Translations under genes and position numbers: made by a program
The notes under the pieces: generated by a model
Databases searched by the model: none
Told to the model about the DNA's origin: nothing
What the model saw: the letters and a program-made list of their open reading frames with translations, nothing else
Origin: Ettlia oleoabundans
Taxonomy: Eukaryota > Chlorophyta > Chlorophyceae > Chlamydomonadales
Length of the DNA stretch: 15,724 nucleotides
Assembly: GCA_019693395.1 (NCBI GenBank)
Contig: JAAMXP010000283.1
Coordinates: forward strand, 1 to 15,724
Reading direction: 5' to 3'
In this document: piece by piece, positions 1 through 7,883 of the stretch
Layout of the letters: every line of letters begins with the position of its first letter
Numbering within the stretch: the first letter of the stretch is position 1

Positions 1-221
1 GTGTGGGTGGTGGTGGTGGGGGGGGGATACAGTTTCTGTTGTAAGCAGTGGCTTGCTTTGATATATCTGCTGCTGTATTGAATGCACGACCCCTGCCGTC
101 AGCAACTAGACCATAAGACTTGCAGCGGCATCCCCTTGCATACTGGCAAAGGCTGAACGGACGCTGCCAAAAGAATGGCATTTCTAGTGGGAGCACACAT
201 GTATGTGCTATACCCACATAC

Positions 222-1142
222 CTTGGTCCCAGCCGCGGTGCAGCAGCTAAGGCAGATCAAAGGCTCACCCTGGCAGCACTCGGAGTCGTTCCAGCAGCCC
301 TCCCCCGGGTTCTTGCAGGGGGCATTGGGGTCGGGCCGTGTAGAGGTTCCAGGGCAGGAGGTGGGGCTGAGGGCGTCGAGGTCGAAGTAACCCTGGGTGC
401 TGGTCAAACCGCCAGACGCAACCTGCAGAGCAGATGTGGCAGAGCCGAGCGGGGGTAAGGCAGTAGCATCAGACACCCTTGAAACATGTGAGGCAAACTC
501 GGTTAGCTGGAAGCGCTTGCATTGACTTCAACAACCTGTGGCGCTCCCTGGTGGGCTGGCCAGCTAGGCTAGGAGAAAAGCAGCCGGGCCAGCAGCACCC
601 ACCTTCCCCTGGGCCCAGCTGTGGCACTCCCTGGTGGGCTCTCCGCTGGTCATGACCTGCAGCAGCAAGGGTAGGACGATGGCAAAAGTATGCGGCTACA
701 TTGGGGTGCCCGTTGAGCTTCTAGGCTTGAAACCCTCACAACGTGATAGTGTCGTGCGAGGGTAGCAGCCCACGCGTGTAGCAGCCCAGAGCAGCAGCAT
801 GCCACAACACAAACAATGCATATTTGCCCACGAAACGAGTGCCATGCTCACGATGTCCCCTTGCTGGATGCTGCCCTTAGCGCCGGAACAGATGTTGGCC
901 TGGGAGCGCACCTGCACAGCACAGAGCGGCAACCTTGGACGACGACCTAGGCTGCACCCAGCAACCCACCGAACCGTGCAACACCCCCGATCGCAAGGGA
1001 CAAGGCGCATGCAAACCGACGAGATACGTACGTTGACCTGTTGGTCGGCCCTGTAGCACTGCTGGGCACGGGTGGGGGCCGCCAGCAACAGGAGCAGCCC
1101 CACAACGGCAGCCACGGCTGCAACTGGGGAGGCACGGAACAT
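222..1142 (-). CDS. Secreted cysteine-rich protein, paralogue A (3' end outside window)
   Basis: Four exons read on the minus strand: 1142-1032, 911-852, 656-603 and 422-222. All introns are GT-AG and phase 0, and every acceptor ends CAG. The first in-frame ATG is at 1142; the frame is open upstream only from a TTG. Exon 1 encodes a signal peptide: a short basic start, a run of Val/Ala/Leu and a likely cut after APTRA, just before QQCYRADQQVN. Exon 2 encodes VRSQANIC...QQGDI and exon 3 a peptide with ECHSWAQGK. Exon 4 ends in a cysteine cluster (CKNPGEGCW, SECCQG, ICLSCC) spaced like small disulfide-knotted domains. The last visible donor, AAG|GTATGT at 222/221, keeps phase 0; a GTGAGC at 268 is the alternative. 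No stop is reached, so at least one exon lies outside. The visible product is 142 residues, presumably extracellular or cell wall. I do not recognise the family; function is unknown. A tandem paralogue lies at 1983-3110. Confidence 0.72.
536..557 (-). repeat. Partial duplicate of exon 3 inside the intron of paralogue A
   Basis: Positions 536-557 match 619-640, a piece of exon 3, at 21 of 22 bases in the same orientation. The single difference would change the exon's Cys codon (TGC) to Arg (CGC). The copy lies in the intron between exons 3 and 4, has no matching acceptor and is not needed for the frame. It looks like a remnant of a small internal duplication. Confidence 0.6.
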
Positions 1143-1735
1143 CGTAAGCGAGAAAGTCAACTTCGTTGGTGGTTTTGGTGGTTAAGAGATATGAAAACGG
1201 GGCACTTGAAACCATAGGGAGCAGTTGAGACGGGAGCTTCATGGCGCTTCTTGCAGCTTCCATCGCCACGCTATGCACGCTGGCGGGACAGTGACTGGCA
1301 AGCTGCGTGCCTGGTCTGCGTAATGACAGTAACGCAGTCACGTGATTGGGCTCAGTAGAGTCGTTTGCGCACCTGGGCACTGTTTTGCACTCGACCGCTA
1401 TAGCCTCGCTGCATAGATGCATAGATGCCGCTTGCCTAGCGCTCTCCCTGGTCGTTGCCAAGGCTTACAGCGTAACGGGCAACTATAAGCATCAGCAGTG
1501 CATGCAGGCATTCATGGTGAGCGTGGGGGTTGCGAGGCAGAAGTATGCTGCAGGAATATACAGTGCTTGCAGGTGCCAGCTGAAGTGGCATGTGGTTGCC
1601 TGGCGGGAGCCAGATTGACCCATTGATTTCGTAAAGGCTTAGCGGTATCTACGTGCATGCCACAACGCTAGGGGAGCCCAGGGGGCCACGCCCAGACGTT
1701 GGTCACACCTCAATAGGTAGCTGACACTGTGTGTG
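1143..1735. other. Intergenic spacer between the two paralogues
   Basis: This stretch lies upstream of paralogue A and downstream of paralogue B. It should hold the promoter of A, but I see no convincing TATA box. Reading frames here lack start, splice and composition support. The only structure I see is a small tandem GCATAGAT doublet at 1411-1426. Confidence 0.4.
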
Positions 1736-1740
1736 TTACA
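1736..1740 (-). terminator. Possible TGTAA poly(A) signal for paralogue B
   Basis: The plus strand reads TTACA, so the minus-strand transcript carries TGTAA, the poly(A) signal typical of chlorophyte algae. It is about 245 bases beyond the stop of paralogue B, a usual 3' UTR length. A five-base motif occurs often by chance. Confidence 0.3.
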
Positions 1741-1831
1741 TAACCCCGCTACGTAGGCCCTACTGAACCTGGGCAGGGGAGCCGTACCGACACTGGCAAC
1801 ACAGGTAGTCAGGTTTGAGCTGGCATTCCAG

Positions 1832-1862
1832 CAGCACCAATCTGCTCGACTAATTGGTGCTG
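1832..1862. repeat. 10-base perfect inverted repeat
   Basis: CAGCACCAAT (1832-1841) is the exact reverse complement of ATTGGTGCTG (1853-1862), with an 11-base spacer. It lies just behind the broken cysteine-rich exon of paralogue B, in its likely 3' region. A transcript could fold here; no function is evident. Confidence 0.55.
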
Positions 1863-1879
1863 TGAGTCACGCTGGCACC

Positions 1880-1982
1880 ATGGAACACCTCATCATGGCA
1901 GCACCAGTCAGGTCACCCTGGCAGCAGTCCAACTCAGGGCCACTCCAGCAGCCCTCTCCCGGGTTTCTTGCATGGGACTTTG
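1880..1982 (-). pseudogene. Out-of-frame remnant of the cysteine-rich exon of paralogue B
   Basis: After the stop at 1985-1983, the minus strand still reads NPGEGCW and then CCQGD in another frame, matching NPGEGCW and CCQGE of paralogue A. Between the shared SC codon and the shared AACCCGGG the two copies differ by 5 bases (45 in A, 50 in B), which explains the frame change. Between the W and CC the B copy has two extra codons in frame. No plausible intron would remove the difference; the only GT...AG pair spans about 20 bases. The DNA homology is direct observation. That it is no longer translated is inference. Confidence 0.55.
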
Positions 1983-3110
1983 TTACCCGTGCTGGGCTGT
2001 CAGAAAGTTCCGGCAGGAGGTGGGGCTCATGGCATCAACATTAAAATATCCTTGGATGCCAATCATGCCGCCCGATGTGACCTGCAACATGCAGCCAACC
2101 CGCGACCAAGCGCAGTGGCTTCAGGTATCAGGTATCGTGTGTGCCTTGGTGACCGTACGGTCACGCATGAGGCATGTCCTGCTTACTAGCGCTGATCATT
2201 TTGGAAGTATAGCTGCCCTCTGCTGCCTCAGCCTGTGACTAGAGTTACCTCCAAGGCCATGTTGCACAAGATTACATGCCAGAAGATTGACAAGCACATG
2301 GTCAGCCGGCCGGGCAATACGGGTGTGGCTGCTCAGATGCGGCACCATGCCGCCAACCGACCCACCTCACTCTGCGCCCAGTTGTAGCACTGCCTGGCGG
2401 GGTAGCTGCTGACCTTGATCTGCACTATCCATCCCAGTATAGCAAGAAAAGCAAAAATAAAAGTAGAGATGAACTTGAAATGTGTATCACGGCAGGGGTG
2501 CCTGATGAGCTTCCTATTGCATGCTGCAATGCAACGGTCTGCAACGGTCTGCAACGGTCGTTTCCCATCTTAAGGTGTGCGGAAGCGCTTTGAAGCATTT
2601 TGCTGAGATTTCGCCTATATCTGGTACGGAGTAGGGCTAGCAGCCAATGCAGCATGCAACACTGCGCCTGCTGTTCTATACTCACGATGTCTCCTTGCTC
2701 AATGCTGCCCTTGGCAGTGGAGCAGATGGTGGCTTCATAGCGAACCTGCAATCAGTTGGCTGGGGCGAGGTTAGTTTTGAGTTGTGGCAGTCAATATTCC
2801 ATAACAGCAATGGGAGGGGCAGGGGGTACCTTGGACATGGAATGATGCGTTCATTGCTGGCCACTAGCAAACGGCGCCCCCTTTGGGCGCAGCTGCAGCC
2901 CAAGCAGTGCCGGTGCTTGGGCTGGCAAGCATGTTATACCTGACATCGTAGAAGGTTCGGCATTTCAACGGGCAAAGTACTTACGTTGACCTGCTGGTCG
3001 GCCCTGTAGCACTTCTGTGGCCCCACTACCTGGGCTGACGAGGTGTGTGCGAAGAGAAGGAGGGCAGCGGTGGCAGTGGCTGCAACTGCAACCAGGCGGG
3101 CACGGCTCAT
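1983..3110 (-). CDS. Secreted cysteine-rich protein, paralogue B (probably truncated)
   Basis: Exons on the minus strand are 3110-2985, 2745-2686, 2419-2366 and 2081-1983. All introns are phase 0 and sit where they do in paralogue A; exons 2 and 3 have identical lengths in both copies (60 and 54 bases). The ATG is at 3110, and a signal peptide (Ala/Leu-rich, ending near HTSSA) precedes QKCYRADQQVN. Exon 2 gives VRYEATIC...IEQGDI; exon 3 gives IKVSSYPARQCYNWAQSE, matching the ECHSWAQ segment of A. Exon 4 starts VTSGG and stays parallel to A up to SPTSC, then leaves the homologous frame and stops at TAA 1985-1983. The visible product is about 126 residues and lacks the cysteine cluster. A TGTAA on the minus strand at 1740-1736, about 245 bases past the stop, may be its poly(A) signal. 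Either this is a young pseudogene or a shortened secreted protein is still made. Function is unknown. Confidence 0.6.
2530..2559. repeat. Three perfect copies of a 10-base tandem repeat
   Basis: TGCAACGGTC occurs three times head to tail at 2530, 2540 and 2550. It lies in the intron between exons 2 and 3 of paralogue B (2420-2685). No matching array is seen in the equivalent intron of paralogue A. Confidence 0.85.
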
Positions 3111-3933
3111 GCTGTTAGGGTGATTTAAACGCAACTGAGCAATACTTCGACGCGTTGGTATAAGGAGACGTGAGCTAGAAGACGCAGCTAGACCGCTTCA
3201 TGTCACTTCCGGTGGCTTCCAACCTTGACAGCATGCTCTGCCTGCATTGGCGGTGAGGCGGCTGAAGCGCTACGCGTCGATACGACTCATCAAGCGGAGT
3301 CGAGTCGTATCCACGAGTACAATATTTGCATTCTAGTGCAAACATTCAGGGATTGCTTTCTCAAGTGCTACTGATAAGAGATTGATGAGATCGACAGGCC
3401 ATCTGGCGATGGTGCCTGCCAGCCTGTGCGCCTCTGCAGCAAGGGTCCTGCTGATGGTGGTCCTGCTGCGCCACCTCAGGCACTCTCATGCGCCCCAATC
3501 ACCCAGCTGCAGTGCGGGTCGGCGCGTTTGCAATAGTCAACGCTCCTCCCCGCTCAAAACGGGGTGTGTGCAAGGAGCGGGAGCCAAATCAGAGGCGGTG
3601 GGTGCCAGCAGGGCTCGGCAGGCACGACCCATGTTGTTCAGCGGGAGCGAAGATAGTGCACATCGCTTTGCAATACGCAAATTGAGGCAGTAGATGCGCC
3701 AGGGAGCCTCGTTTTGCTTCGAGCGGCTTGCCATCCTATATATGCTGCCGACGCTGTGCTTTGCATGCTGGTTGATGCGTGCCGTGTTGCAAAAATCAAA
3801 TCGCCGCGTTATCGTGCTGATTCCCTATTTGTGCGCCTGCACAGGGTCTTGGCTGCCGCCTGAGGCGGTGCTCGCGCAGCTGGCTTGCCAAAGGCGGCGC
3901 AACGTTCTCCCGCAGCACCGCGGCAAATCTAGA
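3111..3933. promoter_or_regulatory. Divergent intergenic region between paralogue B and the Nup98-like gene
   Basis: About 820 bases separate two divergently read start codons (3110 minus, 3934 plus), so both promoters should lie here. TATATAT at 3737-3743 is about 190 bases before the plus-strand ATG and is a reasonable TATA box. A perfect inverted repeat lies at 3279-3311. TTTGC...GCAAA (3667-3681) is a small dyad, and its left half TTTGCAATA also occurs near 3525-3533. The open frames across this stretch have no codon or splice support and I leave them out. Confidence 0.4.
3279..3311. repeat. Perfect 10-base inverted repeat with nested dyad
   Basis: GATACGACTC (3279-3288) is exactly complementary to GAGTCGTATC (3302-3311) across a 13-base spacer. 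Inside it, GACTC (3284-3288) also pairs with GAGTC (3297-3301), so two alternative foldings share the left arm. It sits in the spacer between divergent genes, about 170 bases upstream of the paralogue B start. It could be an operator-like site or a hairpin in a transcript; the role is unknown. Confidence 0.7.
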
Positions 3934-6791
3934 ATGACTGGCGCATGTGAGTTTTGTCAATGTGCTCCCGCTGCGGCGTAGCAGAGCGGCGCGCCGGATG
4001 GGAGACCCCCAAGTCCCGCCGCCGCTGCTGCGCTGCTGCTGGAATGGGCGAGATTCACCCATGCCTCACCCATCTTGAGACTCCGCCTCTCGCATGCAGG
4101 CCCCGGCGCGAAGGGCACGAAGTATTACCCGTACCTGAGCCTGAAGGATGATTCCGCCACGTTCCACCACATCTGCCGGCAGCCTCTGGCGGCCAACTGG
4201 AGCCCCGAGGAGCTGCGCTGGGCGGATGTGAAGGCCTCACCCCCGTGGTACCGCTTGGCCACCTCTTTTGCAGGAAGCTCTTTCTGCAGCACCACCGCCA
4301 ACACCGCGTTGGACCCAGTCCCCGCCTTTGCCCCGTTTCCACCGGCCGCTCCTAGTGGGGCGGCACATGTGGGTGCTGCTCCGCTGGCGGGGACGGACCC
4401 TGCTGCAGGTCAGAAGCCCCCCGCACCCGCCACCGCTCCAGCCCCAGCCCCGGCAGCAACTGTAGCAGCCAGTAAAGCCGCCGCGCTGAGTCTGGATCTA
4501 CAGGCGGGGAGCCAGATCAGCCTGAAGCTAGAGCCAGGAGGCAGCCTCACCTTGCGCCTGGCAGCACCAGCCGGCCAGCCGCTCAACCTCACAGTCGCTG
4601 CCGGCGCCGCGCCTGCGACCGCACCGCTTGCCGATGCACCGCCAGCAGCGGTCCAACCCCTCAACAGTGATAACACCCCCACCGCCTTCCCACAGCAGCA
4701 GCAGGAGGCGTTCTTTGGGGCCCCTATTCTGCCCGCCGCCGGTGCGGCCGCCGCCATTCCCGGCACCCCTGCCACTGTGGATGCCCTCAGCAGCCCAGGC
4801 GCCAATGCCAGCCTCACTTCTCCTCAAATCGCGCCTGCCTGCCTCGGCTGGGGTGCCACCACAGGCGCTGCCCCCGGCTCTGCCCCCGCATCTAAAGCCC
4901 CCAGCAGCCCAACTGAATCAGTTGTCAGCTTTGGCAGCAGATGCGCCGCTGCCGCCCTGAGTGTGCCCGTGGCAGCTCCCAAAGGGCGGGCCGAGGGGCT
5001 GTTTACTGGTGGTAGCTTCAGGCTGACTCTCAAGGACGGCAACTGGAAGAGGGCGGCAGCGGCGCCTGAGTGGCGTTTCAGAGGTGGGTGGTTGGGTGAG
5101 TGGGCTGTTGAAGGGTTTGTTTGTGTGTGGAGTGGATCCATTCTATGTTGGTGATCATAGTGGGGTGTGTGATGTGGGGTGATGGGGTGGGTGAAAAAGG
5201 GGCTGCAGCCTGAGTGGCTATTCGGGATGGGTGGATTTGAGGAGTTGGGATGATATGCGGGTGTTGCCATGCTGGTGGGATGGGTGGATTGGTGGGTTCC
5301 TGCCTTGCGCTATGCTGGGTGCTGCCGCCTGATTGACATATGGGGAGGTGACATAAGCTGCTTGACATTTGCGTGGCTTGCTGGGAGGATGGGTGGCTGG
5401 CTGGGTGGGTGGGGCGTGCTACAGTGTGAGCGCCGGTTTGGGCTTCGCCTCCAGCTCCTAAATTGTTTTACCAGCCCTGGTAGAACGCGGCAAATTGCAC
5501 CTTTCCCTCACAGCGCCCCTTTGTCTGTTGGCAGATCCCACCTTTATGCGCACCCCCGCCTCTTGGCAGGTAGCACCTCTCTCTTTATGCTGCCCTGTTT
5601 ATTGGCACTTTGCGCCTGGCTGCAGCGCTGGATGGTGGGCGCCTGCTGTGTGACATGCGGGTGGACGAGGCAGCTGGCGAGAAGCTGCGCATCTGCCGGG
5701 CGGACAGCACGCTGGTACTGCTGGTGGCGGGCGAGCCGGCAGGTATGGAGGCGCGTGTGTGCCTGCCTGCCTGCACGGCGGGTGGCAGGTGGCAAGTGCA
5801 TGCGAAGCATTGTATAGGAACTGTGTGATGCATGGGAGTAGTGATGGTTTGTTGTTGACCGCCCGCTTTCAAAGGAGCGCAGCGCAAGGTGTGTGTCTTG
5901 CTTACTTGTTTGTGCAACAGAGTGGGAGGCTTAAGTTGAAAGTTCTTGGGTTGCAACTGAACTGCCTTCCGGCTGCAATTGAAATGCCTGCCCACTGCTA
6001 TCGAAATACCTGCAGGTGGTGTGGGGGAAATCGAGCGTGGTGTTGTGTGGCGCCTGGCTCCCAAGCACCTCAGTCGCTTGGCCGAGATGTTGGGCAGGGC
6101 TGCCACAGAGAACGTGTGCGGCATGAGGCTGTGGAGCAAGGATGGCAAGGGGCTGATGCGTCGGCACATGCGCCCTGGCGCAGCCAAGGCACTGAGGGCC
6201 CTCAACCGGCCAGCTGGCGCAGCCCCGGCAGTGGCGGCTGATGTGGCGCCAGCAGCGGCAGAATCAGTTGATGTGGGTGCTGCGGAAATGAAGGAGTCTG
6301 GGTCTGAGTCTCCGCAGGCAGGTGTCACCGCAGATAGTAGCAGCTCCGCTGACAGCGGTGCCGTTGGCGCCAACGGCGGGGCAGATGGGAGTGAGGATGT
6401 GGCCAAGGATGGCCCTGCCGCTGTGGCGCCTGCAGTGCAGGAGGCAGCACCCTTGGGCAGCCGCCCCAAGGCACAGGGGGGCGGTGCAGAGGAGCTCACG
6501 CAGCCGACTGTACAGCAGGAGGGTCCAGATGCTGATGCTGATGCTGGCGCTGATGGTAGTACCGCTGATGAGAGCCCCTCCAAGCCAACAAACCCCATTG
6601 AATTGCTGCGCGAGTTGCGAGCGGCGGTGCCAGAGGAATGCCCCGTTGTGCCGCCACCCCTACCACTGGTGACGGGCGGCGTCCAGGGTGGTGCGCAGAT
6701 GGAGCACCCATCGGACGCTGAGGGCCGGCTGGAGAGGCTGAGCCAGCTGCAGGAGCAGGCGGCGGTGACAGTGGGAGGCGCCAAAGCTTGA
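3934..6791 (+). CDS. Four-exon protein with a Nup98-like EELRW motif, possible nucleoporin
   Basis: Exons are 3934-3946, 4100-5083, 5626-5742 and 6016-6791. All three introns are GT-AG, phase 1, with CAG acceptors, and the joined length of 1890 bases gives 629 residues plus TGA. The 13-base first exon is inferred from an ATG whose GTGAGT donor has the phase the next exon needs. Residues 10-49 read GTKYYPYLSL...HHICRQPL...SPEELRWADVKA. This recalls the GT...P...(S)I.AMP...S.EELRWEDY segment of Nup98-family nuclear pore proteins. Residues from about 65 to 290 are Ala/Pro/Gln-rich with only two FG pairs, unlike a true FG-repeat region. Residues of about 310-430 form a compact, probably beta/alpha domain (FRLTLKDGNWKR, PEWRFRALDGGRLLCDMRV, VVWRLAPKHL) that I do not recognise; it joins smoothly across two introns, which supports the model. 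The tail is acidic and low complexity, ending with a short amphipathic helix. The gene is confident; the nucleoporin role is inference from one motif. Confidence 0.75.
5084..5625 (+). other. Intron 2 of the Nup98-like gene, TGGG-rich
   Basis: This is a 542-base intron running from GTGGGT to CTGCAG. Its first half is a G/T-rich degenerate repeat of GGGTGG/TGGGTGGAT-type words, and a second cluster occurs near 5380-5410. The second half contains pyrimidine-rich runs before the acceptor. No coding signal is seen on either strand; a long minus-strand frame covering the next exons is a shadow. Confidence 0.6.
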
Positions 6792-6990
6792 ATAATGCCT
6801 AAGCAGCTGGCAGTGACGGCGGCAAAGCCAGAGTTCAATCACTGCCGAAGCTTGCGCAGCGGAGAGGGAAGAGGAAAGAAGATGTCTGATGAAGTGCAAG
6901 TGATGCCGGAACAATGGACTATTCGTGGTACATACCTTTCTATATAGAATATCGCTATGCTCTCCAGCCAGATTTTTATTGTGCTTGCCC

Positions 6991-7030
6991 TGTATTGCTT
7001 GCCTTGTATTGCTTGCCCTGTATTGCTTGC
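6991..7030. repeat. 14-base tandem repeat, nearly three copies
   Basis: TGTATTGCTTGCC(T/C) occurs at 6991-7004 and 7005-7018, with a partial third copy at 7019-7030; a partial unit (TGCTTGCCC) also precedes the array. It lies in the likely 3' UTR of the Nup98-like gene and gives the transcript a repeated U-rich element. Confidence 0.8.
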
Positions 7031-7098
7031 GCATGTTTGCCCACGTACTATCTTGTTCATATACCTGCGTGCCCGCCTCGATCTGTTCTTTGATTGTC

Positions 7099-7103
7099 TG
7101 TAA
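7099..7103 (+). terminator. Probable TGTAA poly(A) signal of the Nup98-like gene
   Basis: TGTAA lies about 310 bases after the TGA stop, in an AT-richer stretch, as is usual for chlorophyte mRNAs. A distal copy cannot be excluded. Confidence 0.45.
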
Positions 7104-7883
7104 ATATGATTCGCTTGCAATAGTTGCCTGTCTGGCGGTTACAGCCAAGTGACGGAAGTGAGTCCCCCCAAAACTTCTGGGACTGCTGGCGAGGGCGGGT
7201 CGGCCAGTGCAGGGCGGGGAGATGGACCCACAGGTGCAGCTACCGGCGGGAAAGCGGCAGCGGATAGACCCTTGTGCACTATACTTCACTTTTGTATACA
7301 GCCCAAATGTATTTGGGATGTCGGGATTAGCTGCCAGGTCAGACTGCTGAGGTCAGGGCAGGAAGTGAGCCACTCAAGGGCGTTCAGGGTTGGCGAGGTG
7401 GTTACTGGAGCAAGAGCCAAAGGCCAAGGAAACCATTCTTCCCAGCGAACGCCGTGCTGTTTCGCCCCACGATGCAACGGGGAACAAGCAGTACAGCACA
7501 ATGATACAGACGTTGATCAAAGCCCTCTCTGAGCCACATATTCAATCACATTGCTGTTTGCCCACCAATGTGGGCTGCCATGTGCCCTGGCCGGTATCAA
7601 TCTGGGCTATGGCAGGCAGAATGCCTGCTATTGCCCCAGACAGGTGCAGGTCTGGATTGAATGCTGCTGTGATTCAATTCTGATGCCAGTGCCATGTCCT
7701 GCATGTGTCTGGCCTCAGCTTTGAATCAGCAGCCTCATTCCAGCCAACATATGCCGGACGTCAGCCCATGACAGGCATGCCTTTGCCTGTGTGCGACGTC
7801 CACCTCCTGCACCCAATTGATACCGGCAGCTGCCTGCAGCTGTCTCATCATAACAATACCTCTACTTCTCCCTGTCTTTGTAG

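Larger units (their letters stand above)
6792..7883. other. 3' UTR of the Nup98-like gene and upstream region of the recombinase gene
   Basis: The left part is AT-richer and holds a 14-base tandem repeat (6991-7030) and a TGTAA at 7099-7103, which fits a 3' UTR of about 310 bases. A GC-rich block around 7149-7265 has a Gly/Ala/Ser-rich frame, but no ATG or consistent splice sites. The sequence just before 7884 is pyrimidine-rich and ends in TTTGTAG, a good splice acceptor, so a 5' exon of the recombinase transcript probably lies in 7100-7800. I could not place it. Frames near 7705-7800 are possible but unsupported. Confidence 0.4.

Noticed and set aside
222..422. Earlier donor GTGAGC at 268 as the end of exon 4 in paralogue A
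   Set aside because: It would give phase 1, unlike every other intron of the family, and would cut off the ICLSCC part of the cysteine cluster; GTATGT at 221 keeps phase 0.
1983..2002. A tiny GT...AG intron that would bypass the frame break in paralogue B
   Set aside because: It would be about 20 bases, too short for known spliceosomal introns.
3382..3981. Open frames in the divergent spacer (about 100 codons each)
   Set aside because: Low-complexity frames overlapping on both strands, with no domain, no consistent splice sites and no link to the downstream exons.
5585..6838. Long open frame on the minus strand (417 codons)
   Set aside because: It runs antisense to two exons of the Nup98-like gene and through the intron between them. 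GC-rich codon use leaves the opposite strand open; it has no domain, and the plus-strand exons join with matching phases.
7149..7532. Gly/Ala/Ser-rich frame between the Nup98-like gene and the recombinase
   Set aside because: It starts only from an ACG/GTG-type codon, has no clear acceptor chain and turns into non-coding-like composition after about 40 codons. It could be an exon of something, but I cannot support it.
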